Position numbers and translations under genes: made by a program
Part shown: one piece after another, positions 29,903 to 37,754 of the stretch
How positions within the stretch are numbered: position 1 is the first letter of the stretch
How the letters are laid out: each line of letters starts with the position of its first letter
The notes under the pieces: generated by a model
Database searches by the model: none
Told to the model about the DNA's origin: nothing
Seen by the model: only the letters and a program-made list of their open reading frames with translations
DNA from: Ferruginibacter sp.
Lineage (GTDB): Bacteria > Bacteroidota > Bacteroidia > Chitinophagales > Chitinophagaceae
Length of the DNA stretch: 64,000 nt
Assembly (NCBI RefSeq): GCF_028288465.1
Contig: NZ_JAQBNR010000011.1
Location: forward strand, 62,001 to 126,000
Direction: 5' to 3'

Positions 29903-31426
29903 TTAAGTATTTTTTTCTTCTTTGTTTTCTGCTGGTTGGTCAGGTCCCGGCTGCGACCGGTTATCCTGTTTTTGAGGCGGCCGTTGCGGCTGGTTACCGC
30001 GTTGGTTTGGCGGTCGCTGACCCTGTCCTTCTCTTTTCTGCTGGGGCCGTTGTTCGTTGCGGTTTTGCTGAGGCGGCCTTTGCTGTTGGTTTGGCCGCTG
30101 ATGATCCTGTCCTTCTCTTTTTTGCTGCGGCTTTTGTTGTTGCTGGTTACCCCGTTGCTGCTGGTTGCCCCTGTTACCATCTTTGTTTTGTTGCGGTGCA
30201 CGCCCGTCGCGACCTTGTGGCTGCCTGTTTTGTTGTGGCCGGTTGTTATCCTGCTGTGGCTGATTGTTGCGGTTTTGCGGCTGCCTTTGTTGTTGCGGAC
30301 CACGTTCCATATCCCGGCGTTTACGACTTGTTTTTTCCAGGCTTTTTAAACTGATTTGTCCCACTACATCTGCATAGGTAGGCTCAATTTCAAGCGGCTT
30401 TTTGCTTACGACTTCTACAGTTTCCAGTTCTTCGGGCTTAATACCCTGTTGGTTAAGTGCCTTTATTTTTTTTACCCTTTCAATAGTCAGGGGATATTGT
30501 TTATTACTGTCTGGCATGGTATACCACATCAGGTTGCGGAAAATATCTTTTTTAACCAAAAATGCCCTGCTCCTTGCTACTTCAATCATGTCACAATCAT
30601 CGGGAAAATGTTGTAAAGCATCCAGGTATGTATCCAGCTCGTAATTCAAACAGCATTTTAAACGGCCGCACTGCCCGCTTAATTTGGTTTGGTTAATGCT
30701 TAAATTCTGGTAACGGGCTGCGTTGGTATTTACACTTTTAAAATCGGTAAGCCAGGTACTGCAGCAAAGTTCACGGCCGCAGCTTCCTATTCCGCCCACT
30801 TTGCCAGCTTCCTGCCGGGCGCCAATCTGCTTCATCTCTACCTTTACCTTAAATTCACCAGCATAGATTTTAATCAGTTCTCTGAAGTCAACCCTGTCAT
30901 CGGCTATGTAAAAAAAAGTGGCTTTACGACCGTCTGCCTGAATTTCTACCTCGGCCACCTTCATCTCCAGCCTTAGCTGCTTGGCAATGGCCCGGCTTCG
31001 GATCATCACGTCTTTTTCCCTTGCCTTTGTTTCTTTCCATTTATTCAGGTCGGTCTCGTTGGCCCTGCGCAGAATCTTTTTTATATCAGCGCTGTCTTCC
31101 TTAATATTATTTTTTTTCAGCTGCAACCGCACCAGTTCGCCTGTTAAATTCACGCTGCCAATATCAAAACCACTTACGCCTTCCAGCGCAACCATATCTC
31201 CCTTTTCAAAAAAATAAGTAGTAGTATTTTTAAAATAGTCCTTACGGCTGCCATTATTAAAACTAACTTCCACAATCCTGCAGCCACTTTCCGGGTCGCT
31301 AAAGGGCAGGTTGGCCAGCCAGTCATGCACGTTCATACGGTTGCAACCACCGCTGCTGCAGCTGCCATGGCTCTGGCAACCGCCCGGTGCGCCGTCTTTA
31401 CTTGTTCCACAACTTCCACATCCCAT
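29903..31426 (-). CDS. ricT: RicT/YaaT-like PSP1-domain protein with long low-complexity tail
   Basis: A 507-residue protein. N-terminal Cys-rich stretch (eight Cys in the first ~50 residues, MGCGSCG...CSSGGC), then a PSP1 domain (about 60-300) with conserved pairs GSCGRELCCS and QCGRLKCCLNYE, which in RicT bind Fe-S clusters as part of the RicAFT complex. Residues ~370-507 are a Gln/Asn/Arg/Pro-rich disordered tail. It is encoded downstream of holB on the same strand, a pairing seen in many Firmicutes and Bacteroidota. Confidence 0.85.
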   Translation of the reverse strand: MGCGSCGTSKDGAPGGCQSHGSCSSGGCNRMNVHDWLANLPFSDPESGCRIVEVSFNNGSRKDYFKNTTTYFFEKGDMVALEGVSGFDIGSVNLTGELVRLQLKKNNIKEDSADIKKILRRANETDLNKWKETKAREKDVMIRSRAIAKQLRLEMKVAEVEIQADGRKATFFYIADDRVDFRELIKIYAGEFKVKVEMKQIGARQEAGKVGGIGSCGRELCCSTWLTDFKSVNTNAARYQNLSINQTKLSGQCGRLKCCLNYELDTYLDALQHFPDDCDMIEVARSRAFLVKKDIFRNLMWYTMPDSNKQYPLTIERVKKIKALNQQGIKPEELETVEVVSKKPLEIEPTYADVVGQISLKSLEKTSRKRRDMERGPQQQRQPQNRNNQPQQDNNRPQQNRQPQGRDGRAPQQNKDGNRGNQQQRGNQQQQKPQQKREGQDHQRPNQQQRPPQQNRNEQRPQQKREGQGQRPPNQRGNQPQRPPQKQDNRSQPGPDQPAENKEEKNT

Positions 31427-31715
31427 ATACCTGAGTAGTTAAAAAAATGAATAATGCTGAGGGGAAATTTTGTTGAACCAGGCAGGAGAATTAGTATCAG
31501 GCTTCATTGGCGTCGCACTCTTGTACTACAGTTATATATTGAACGGCCCATTTAACCTGTGTAAAATATTACTGATGCTTGCGCACTTTCAGGCTTTTGT
31601 ATAACTAAAAGCTTCCCGAATTATCGGGATCGACATACAATGTTAACTACTGAAGAGAAAGTTTTTTAATCAACAATCATCTTTCTCTAAATTCCAACCT
31701 CACCGGTCACTTTCC

Positions 31716-32927
31716 TCAATTTATCAAAATTAACGAATTGTTACTAATAATATGATACAACTTAATTGAAAGGGCATGAAAGAGCATTTTGCCGTTTGCG
31801 TTGCGTTCAACATAATAACTGGCTTTATCAAGTTCATTTATTATAGCTTCCTGCTGGGGAATACTGCACAATTTATTCAGGCGAAGGGCAAAGTCCTGCT
31901 CGTTACTACCTGTATTTGCGTTGTCTAAAAGCGAAGGAATGCTTTTGATGCGAATGGCCTGTTCCAGCAAATGGGTAAAGTATTTTAAAAATTGTTTTTG
32001 TTTTTCCCGGCCCTGCTTGCTCATCTCCTCCACCCATTTTACCTGGCCTGCGAGGTTTTTTTTCACCAGCAGATTTAACCATTCTCTAACGGTTGCCTGC
32101 CAGTCGTCTTCCACATGTTGTAACAATTGCAGCGCTTCCCGGTAATTTCCTTCGCTTAAAGCTGCCACTTGCCGTGCTTTTTCCATTGCCACGCCGCCTT
32201 TCAATTCCAGCGACGCTTCAATTTCCAAATTACTGAGTAGTGGAATTTTTACCAGTTGCGTTCTGGACAAAATCGTGGGCAAAATCATCGCCTCATTTTC
32301 TGCCACCAAAATAAACAGGGTATTCGGTGGTGGTTCTTCAATCAGCTTTAATAATTTATTACCATTTTTAGTGAGGTATTCCGGCATCCATATAATCAGG
32401 ATCTTGTATTGGCTTTCAAAACTCTTTAAACTGATTTTTCGGTTAATATCATTGCATTCTTCAGCGGTAATATTGCCTTGCTTGTTTTCGGCATGTATAA
32501 ATTGCAGCCAGTCATACACATTGCCGTAAGGGTTAGCCGAGAAAAACTCCCTCCATTCAGCAATAAAATCGGTACTTACAGGAGTCTGACCCGCTTTTTT
32601 GGTAATTACGGGGTAGGAGTAATGTATATCAGGATGCATTAACTGGTTCGCTTTTGTGCAGGCAGCGCAAACACCACAGGAATCAAGCTGTGTATTGATT
32701 GCTTCGGATACAGAAGGTTCTTCTCCAAACAAAGATGGTCCCGGAGTTTCTTTTTTGCCATTTACTTTTTCGCAAACGATATACTGCGCAAATGCCATGG
32801 CGAGCGATAATGCGCCGCTTCCCTCTTTCCCCAAAAAAAGCAGCGCATGGCTTAGGCGGTTGTGTTGCACCATTTGTACCAGCTGTTCCTTTGTTTCTTT
32901 CTGACCTGTTATATTATTGAATTGCAC
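31716..32927 (-). CDS. holB: DNA polymerase III delta-prime subunit
   Basis: About 403 residues from a GTG start at 32927 (VQFNNITGQKETKEQL), which places the first residue at the usual family start. The 23 upstream codons of a longer frame run through the promoter. AAA+ clamp-loader features: LLFLGKEGSGALSLAMAFA (degenerate P-loop, as normal for delta'), a zinc-finger-like C-x2-C set (DSCGVCAACTKANQ), and the SRC-equivalent motif reads LSRTQLVKI. It belongs to the replication clamp loader. Confidence 0.88.
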   Translation of the reverse strand: MQFNNITGQKETKEQLVQMVQHNRLSHALLFLGKEGSGALSLAMAFAQYIVCEKVNGKKETPGPSLFGEEPSVSEAINTQLDSCGVCAACTKANQLMHPDIHYSYPVITKKAGQTPVSTDFIAEWREFFSANPYGNVYDWLQFIHAENKQGNITAEECNDINRKISLKSFESQYKILIIWMPEYLTKNGNKLLKLIEEPPPNTLFILVAENEAMILPTILSRTQLVKIPLLSNLEIEASLELKGGVAMEKARQVAALSEGNYREALQLLQHVEDDWQATVREWLNLLVKKNLAGQVKWVEEMSKQGREKQKQFLKYFTHLLEQAIRIKSIPSLLDNANTGSNEQDFALRLNKLCSIPQQEAIINELDKASYYVERNANGKMLFHALSIKLYHIISNNSLILIN

Positions 32928-32931
32928 GGTG

Positions 32932-32960
32932 CAAATATAGTTTTTAACGGGTTTAACAAA
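32932..32960 (-). promoter_or_regulatory. holB promoter, leaderless configuration
   Basis: Minus strand: TTTG (32957-32960), 17 nt spacer, perfect -7 TATATTTG (32932-32939). The GTG start codon begins 4 nt further on, the same geometry as the GlxA-type regulator at 7879. Confidence 0.65.
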
Positions 32961-32980
32961 AGCAGCAATTATTGGCAAAT

Positions 32981-33010
32981 AAAAAAGCGGCACCAATGAG
33001 ATACCGCTTT
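32981..33010 (-). terminator. terminator of the glutathione peroxidase gene
   Basis: Stem AAAGCGG / CCGCTTT (32984-32990 and 33004-33010), followed on the minus strand by six T residues. It lies 20 nt past the stop codon at 33030. Confidence 0.8.
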
Positions 33011-33029
33011 CAAACTGTTGTATGTAATT

Positions 33030-33602
33030 TTATAATTTACTGGTCAGCTCGTCGCTCATCGGGGTAACCTTGCTGTCAAATTTGGTAACAATGCGTCCGT
33101 TTTCATCCAGCAAAAATTTATTAAAGTTCCAGGTTATTGTTGCATCCAAAACGCCATTTTCACTTTTGTTGCAAAGCCATTTATAAATGGGCGCTGTATC
33201 ATCTCCTTTTACAGAAATTTTTGCTGCCATTGGAAAAGTAACGCCATAGTTCTTTTTGCAAAATTCTTTTATTTCTCCGTTTGTGCCAGGTTCCTGTCCG
33301 CCGAAGTTATTCGCAGGAAAACCTACAATAACCAGTTTGTCCTGGTATTTTTTGTATAAAGCCTCTAAACCTTCATATTGCGGCGTAAATCCACAGGCAG
33401 AAGCTGTGTTTACAATCAAGATTTTTTTGCCTTTGAATTTGGCAAAGTCAATGGTGCTGCCGTCAAGGGCTTCTACTTTGAAATCATAGATTGATTTGGA
33501 AGCAACCGTGGCAGAAGATGGATTTGGGTTTTGCATCGATGTGTTTTTAGTAGTGGTTGCACTAAACAAAAGCGCAAAGCTGACAGATAATAATTTGATC
33601 AT
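33030..33602 (-). CDS. glutathione peroxidase-like thiol peroxidase, exported form
   Basis: A 190-residue protein with an N-terminal hydrophobic signal (residues 1-15). GPx family motifs: VNTASACGFTPQYEGLEALY with peroxidatic Cys, FPANNFGGQEPGTNGEI, and WNFNKFLLD containing the catalytic Trp and Asn. A Cys replaces selenocysteine, and a second Cys in IKEFCKKNYG can serve as resolving Cys, so it probably uses thioredoxin. Probably periplasmic. Confidence 0.88.
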   Translation of the reverse strand: MIKLLSVSFALLFSATTTKNTSMQNPNPSSATVASKSIYDFKVEALDGSTIDFAKFKGKKILIVNTASACGFTPQYEGLEALYKKYQDKLVIVGFPANNFGGQEPGTNGEIKEFCKKNYGVTFPMAAKISVKGDDTAPIYKWLCNKSENGVLDATITWNFNKFLLDENGRIVTKFDSKVTPMSDELTSKL

Positions 33603-33650
33603 ACAATTGATTTTGGTTTATAACGTATAAAATAACGGTTTGTTTAATTT

Positions 33651-35084
33651 TTATTGTTTTTCATAACAACCGATATCCGGCAAGCCTACCGACCGTTTGT
33701 TATCATCCAGATCTTTCACAAAACCAGTGCCACCAATTCCCTTGTCAATTCCCGGGGCCAGCCTATTATTGATATGAAAATCGAACAGTTGTTTGGCAAC
33801 ATCTACCGAATCAAATAATGGATCCTGGTTCTTTACCGCTTCGGTAATTGTAGCATTTACGGGATCTTCTTTTGCTTTATACAGGCAATGGTCGAACAAT
33901 ACATTAAATGCACCTGAACCTTGTTTATCTGTAACAACTTCATTATCTACACTGCTGTTATCGCTCCAGAAAATACAATTGCGAAATACTGCATTCAAAT
34001 CTGCCGACAGGGTTGCGCCATTTAAGGTAGCATAATCTGTCACTGTCAGCACAGGTTTTTTATGCGTAATATAAGAAGTGGAATAAGCCGCCACAGTACA
34101 GTTGGTAAGATGATATTTTCCGCCATAGGTTAAACCGATATTGGTGCCACAATTGGTGATTAAGCTATTATCAGCATCAATGCTTGAATTAACACAAAGC
34201 AGGCCGGCATCATACGCATTGTCAATGATACATTGATGTAACACCAATTTTGGGTTGCTGTTTACAGATGGTTTTTCAGCTACCACCGCCTGGTAGGCAT
34301 TTTTTACAACGGCATAAGTCAACACATTGTTCTTACTGCTTTCCCTGAAATAAATGCCCGGCCAGCTGGCGGGTAAACTTTTATAATCCGCATCCAGCCG
34401 GTCGCCGCTAAAAATTACCTTCTTTTCTTTTGTACCATTTATGATGAGTGTACCATCCACAATGATGGGTGCATCTGCATGAGAATATATTTTGCACCCG
34501 GAGTCTATCGTAAGTGTGGCGCCGCTTTCAATATGCAAACTGCCGAGCAATACATAAGGCAGCGGGCTGCTCCATTCTACATCCCCTTTAATTACCCGGC
34601 TTTTTAAAAAATTGGCATTTTGTCCATACGCCTGCAATTGTACAAAGCGGGTGTTTCCGTTATAACTTATCATGATGCTGTCCCGTACAACAAAGGGAAG
34701 ATTACTGAGCGTTGGATTAACATGTATTGTAACAAAAACATAAATACTATCATTGGCAGCAATCTCGATATTGCTTGCTTCATCAGCAGGTGAACCGTTG
34801 ATATTTATTTTAAAAGCAGATGCAGGACCGGCCATCAGTTTAACTGTACTCAATAACAATTTTTGATTGTTAGGATTGCTGATTTTAAATGACTGCGTAA
34901 TGGAACCAATACTTGTAAAAACAGTATCATATTTCAGACTATCTACACTCGTTGACAGCTGTGCATTTTGACTGGTGATAAATGAATCTTTCTGGCAGGA
35001 AGAAAAAAGCAGGCAGCACATCGTAATCAACAGACTTGCGATAAATCGCAGCCTGAAAATATTTGGAGTACTTTGCTTCATCAT
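33651..35084 (-). CDS. lipoprotein with right-handed beta-helix (choice-of-anchor Q-like)
   Basis: A 477-residue protein with lipobox LLFSSC. An N-terminal Ig-like domain (about 40-160) is followed by a parallel beta-helix region (about 185-400) with repeated short strands and polar turns (INGTKEKKVIFSGD; LLCVNSSIDADNSLITNCG). It ends with RSVGLPDIGCYE, the typical end of choice-of-anchor Q / right-handed beta-helix proteins. Likely outer membrane, possibly surface-exposed; ligand unknown. Confidence 0.78.
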   Translation of the reverse strand: MMKQSTPNIFRLRFIASLLITMCCLLFSSCQKDSFITSQNAQLSTSVDSLKYDTVFTSIGSITQSFKISNPNNQKLLLSTVKLMAGPASAFKININGSPADEASNIEIAANDSIYVFVTIHVNPTLSNLPFVVRDSIMISYNGNTRFVQLQAYGQNANFLKSRVIKGDVEWSSPLPYVLLGSLHIESGATLTIDSGCKIYSHADAPIIVDGTLIINGTKEKKVIFSGDRLDADYKSLPASWPGIYFRESSKNNVLTYAVVKNAYQAVVAEKPSVNSNPKLVLHQCIIDNAYDAGLLCVNSSIDADNSLITNCGTNIGLTYGGKYHLTNCTVAAYSTSYITHKKPVLTVTDYATLNGATLSADLNAVFRNCIFWSDNSSVDNEVVTDKQGSGAFNVLFDHCLYKAKEDPVNATITEAVKNQDPLFDSVDVAKQLFDFHINNRLAPGIDKGIGGTGFVKDLDDNKRSVGLPDIGCYEKQ

Positions 35085-35123
35085 TCAAAAATAGTTAATT
35101 GCCGCTTTATTAATGGTATGCTT

Positions 35124-35825
35124 TTATTTGGGTGCATGAGCCAGTGTTGCAATGCTCAGTTGTACGTTTTCAATCGCAGCAATTGTACTGCCGCAAGCCT
35201 CCAACGTGGCTCCAGTCGTAACGACATCATCAACCAGCAAGAGATGTTTGCCGGATAGCTGGCCAGGTATTTTACAAGTAAAACTACCCGCTACATTTTC
35301 CCATCTTTCAATGCGGTGCTTTTTTGTTTGCGTGTCTGTATAGCGCTGGCGAAGCACATTGTTTTTAATAACTGGAATATTCATTACTGATGACATCCCA
35401 TCGCAAATAATTGCTGCCTGGTTATAGCCGCGTTTTCTTTCTTTGTCAGGATAAAGCGGTAAAGGTATCAATGCATCTACTGTATCAAAGCGATTGCTTT
35501 CTACCAGACTTTTACCCATCAGCTCACCTAAATACATTCCGATGCTGGTATTACGTTTGTATTTTAACTGGTGAATGAGTTGTTGTATAAGAGCGTTTTT
35601 AGAAAAATAGTATTCACTGTGTGCAGCGGTTAATGGTATACGCCCCCAGAATATTTTCTCTACCGGGTTGTTGGCATACAGCGCAAAATTAGTAGTCGGT
35701 AAATTGGTGATACATTTCAAACACAGCAGGCTATCTGGATTTAACAGATCACTGCCGCACCCGGTACATATATGCGGGTAAAAAAGATGAACGGTATCTG
35801 ATAATATGGTTTTAAAAAAAGGCAC
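35124..35825 (-). CDS. ComF family phosphoribosyltransferase-like protein
   Basis: A 233-residue protein. The N-terminal zinc-finger-like part has C-x2-C pairs (HICTGCGSD; LLCLKC), and the C-terminal PRPP-binding loop reads LLVDDVVTTGATLEAC. ComF/GntX proteins take part in DNA uptake in competent bacteria; the biochemical role is uncertain. It lies between radA and the beta-helix lipoprotein gene with small gaps. Confidence 0.88.
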   Translation of the reverse strand: MPFFKTILSDTVHLFYPHICTGCGSDLLNPDSLLCLKCITNLPTTNFALYANNPVEKIFWGRIPLTAAHSEYYFSKNALIQQLIHQLKYKRNTSIGMYLGELMGKSLVESNRFDTVDALIPLPLYPDKERKRGYNQAAIICDGMSSVMNIPVIKNNVLRQRYTDTQTKKHRIERWENVAGSFTCKIPGQLSGKHLLLVDDVVTTGATLEACGSTIAAIENVQLSIATLAHAPK

Positions 35826-35884
35826 ATATTAAATGTACAGCAAACCATTTCGGAATCAAAGCTTTTGGCTGAGCTGTCATTTTT

Positions 35885-37267
35885 TTAAAACAAATATTGA
35901 TACAACTCTTCCACTTTTGCCAAAGGAACTATTTCAATACCTGAACCGCCTCCTTTTACTTTGCCCAGCGATTTGGCATTGTACTTACTAACAATAATTT
36001 TTTCAAAGCCCAGTTTTTCTGCTTCGGCAATGCGTTGTTCAATGCGGTTTACCGCTCTTATCTCACCGCTCAAACCCACTTCGCCGGCAAAGCAGTAATG
36101 CTGGTTCACCGGAACATCTTCGTAACTGCTCAACAGGGCACATACAATGGCGAGGTCAATGGAAGGATCTTCTATTTTTATACCACCGGCAATATTTACA
36201 AATACATCTTTAACACCAAAGTGGAAGCCACCCCTTTTTTCCAGCACTGCCAGCAACAATTGAAGCCTGCGCAAATCAAAACCACTAACGGTTCTTTGCG
36301 GCGTGCCATACACACTTTGCGTTACAAGCGCTTGTCCTTCTATCAACAGCGGCCGTATGCCTTCGATGGTTGCTGCAATGGCAATACCACTCAGTTGTTC
36401 TTCCTTCTGCGTGATTAATATTTCGGATGGATTGGTTACTGCCCGCATACCATCACCGGTCATTTCATAAATGCCCAGTTCGGCAGTTGAACCGAAACGG
36501 TTTTTTAGAGTGCGTAAAATGCGGTAAGCATAATGACGGTCGCCCTCAAACTGCAATACGGTGTCTACCATATGTTCCAGTATTTTCGGACCCGCAATGC
36601 TTCCATCCTTTGTGATGTGGCCAATCAGAAAAACAGGTGTGTTGGTTTCTTTGGCGAAGCGTTGCAGTTCAGCGGCACATTCTCTAATCTGGCTCACGCT
36701 GCCGGGACCACTTTCAACAAAAGGCGATTGCAATGTTTGTATGCTGTCGACAATTACAAGCTGTGGTTTCAATTTTTTTATTTCCTGGAAAATGGTCTGC
36801 GTATTGGTTTCTGTAAGCAGGTAAAAATGATCGCTCTTAATGCCTACCCGGTCTGCCCGCATTTTGATCTGCTGTTCACTTTCTTCACCACTGATGTATA
36901 ATGTTACCACGTCGTTCAACTGAAGCCCTATTTGTAAAAATAAAGTGGACTTGCCAATGCCGGGTTCGCCAGCCACGAGGACAATGCTGCCCATAACAAT
37001 GCCGCCTCCCAGTACGCGGTTTACTTCAGCATCTTTTGTAATGATTCTTTTTTCTTCTGCACTGCTTACATCATTAATGGAAATGGTTTTCAATTTTCCA
37101 ACACCATTGTATTCTTTCCATTCATTGATTTCCTGTTTGTCATTTCCCTTAACAATTACTTCCTCAACAAAAGTATTCCAGTTATTACATGATGGACATT
37201 TGCCGGTCCACTTGGTACTTTCATATCCGCAACTCTGACAAAAAAATGCTGACTTGGTTTTACTCAT
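35885..37267 (-). CDS. radA: DNA repair protein RadA
   Basis: A 460-residue RecA-like branch-migration protein. N-terminal C4 zinc finger (FCQSCGYES...GKCPSCNNW), Walker A GEPGIGKSTLFLQ (about residues 94-106), RadA-specific KNRFGSTAELG, and a C-terminal Lon-protease-like domain (about 290-460). It helps process recombination intermediates. The following (downstream) comF-like gene is 60 nt away. Confidence 0.95.
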   Translation of the reverse strand: MSKTKSAFFCQSCGYESTKWTGKCPSCNNWNTFVEEVIVKGNDKQEINEWKEYNGVGKLKTISINDVSSAEEKRIITKDAEVNRVLGGGIVMGSIVLVAGEPGIGKSTLFLQIGLQLNDVVTLYISGEESEQQIKMRADRVGIKSDHFYLLTETNTQTIFQEIKKLKPQLVIVDSIQTLQSPFVESGPGSVSQIRECAAELQRFAKETNTPVFLIGHITKDGSIAGPKILEHMVDTVLQFEGDRHYAYRILRTLKNRFGSTAELGIYEMTGDGMRAVTNPSEILITQKEEQLSGIAIAATIEGIRPLLIEGQALVTQSVYGTPQRTVSGFDLRRLQLLLAVLEKRGGFHFGVKDVFVNIAGGIKIEDPSIDLAIVCALLSSYEDVPVNQHYCFAGEVGLSGEIRAVNRIEQRIAEAEKLGFEKIIVSKYNAKSLGKVKGGGSGIEIVPLAKVEELYQYLF

Positions 37268-37456
37268 CCGGTAAAATTAAAACGTAAAAAAATTACCAGC
37301 ATTTATTTTTTAAAAACAATAATGCTTAAAAAAATAGCGTGCAGTACATCGCATCAGAAAATATTTTTTAGAAAAATTCAAGACTTAAAAAAAGGCAAAA
37401 AATAACAAAGATGTAAGGAAGAAAATGGCCTGTAATTAAAATAGTTGTAAAAGTAA

Positions 37457-37483
37457 AAGGGTCAACATTTCTGCTGACCCTTT
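37457..37483. other. orphan terminator-like hairpin
   Basis: Stem AAAGGGTCA / TGACCCTTT with a loop of about 9 nt, flanked by a T-rich run on the minus-strand side. Both neighbouring genes are transcribed away from it, so no annotated transcript ends here. It could mark the end of a small RNA from the minus strand. Confidence 0.4.
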
Positions 37484-37704
37484 GTACTTACTAACCCATT
37501 AAATTCTATTGCTAAATTACAAATTGCGCCCACATAAAAAAATAAATCTTTTGGGATGTTAATAAGTTTTCAACCATATTGCTGGCGACAGAACTCAAAT
37601 TTGAACGCATCTAAATACATGATTATCAAATTAATAGAGTAAAATTCAACGCTCTAAAATGTAATTTTATTAAGGAGAAACGAGCCAAAAAATAAATAAT
37701 TTAA

Positions 37705-37736
37705 TTTGGTTTATAAAATAAACTACTTTACGTTTG
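37705..37736 (+). promoter_or_regulatory. consensus promoter of the TonB-dependent receptor gene
   Basis: TTTG (37705-37708), 20 nt spacer, TACGTTTG (37729-37736). The ATG follows 18 nt after the -7 element. Confidence 0.75.
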
Positions 37737-37754
37737 TGATGAAATTGTAAGGCG

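Larger units (their letters stand above)
37268..37754. other. long intergenic region between divergent radA and TonB receptor genes
   Basis: 487 bp with no supported CDS. It holds an orphan hairpin at 37457-37483 and the TonB receptor promoter at 37705-37736. The remainder is AT-rich. Confidence 0.6.

Noticed and set aside
29936-30354. Open frames of 130-170 codons on the plus strand opposite the ricT tail
   Set aside because: They are reflections of the repetitive CAG/CAA/GGC-rich tail of ricT and read as low-complexity Val/Leu/Ala or Arg/Asn strings without start context or family match.
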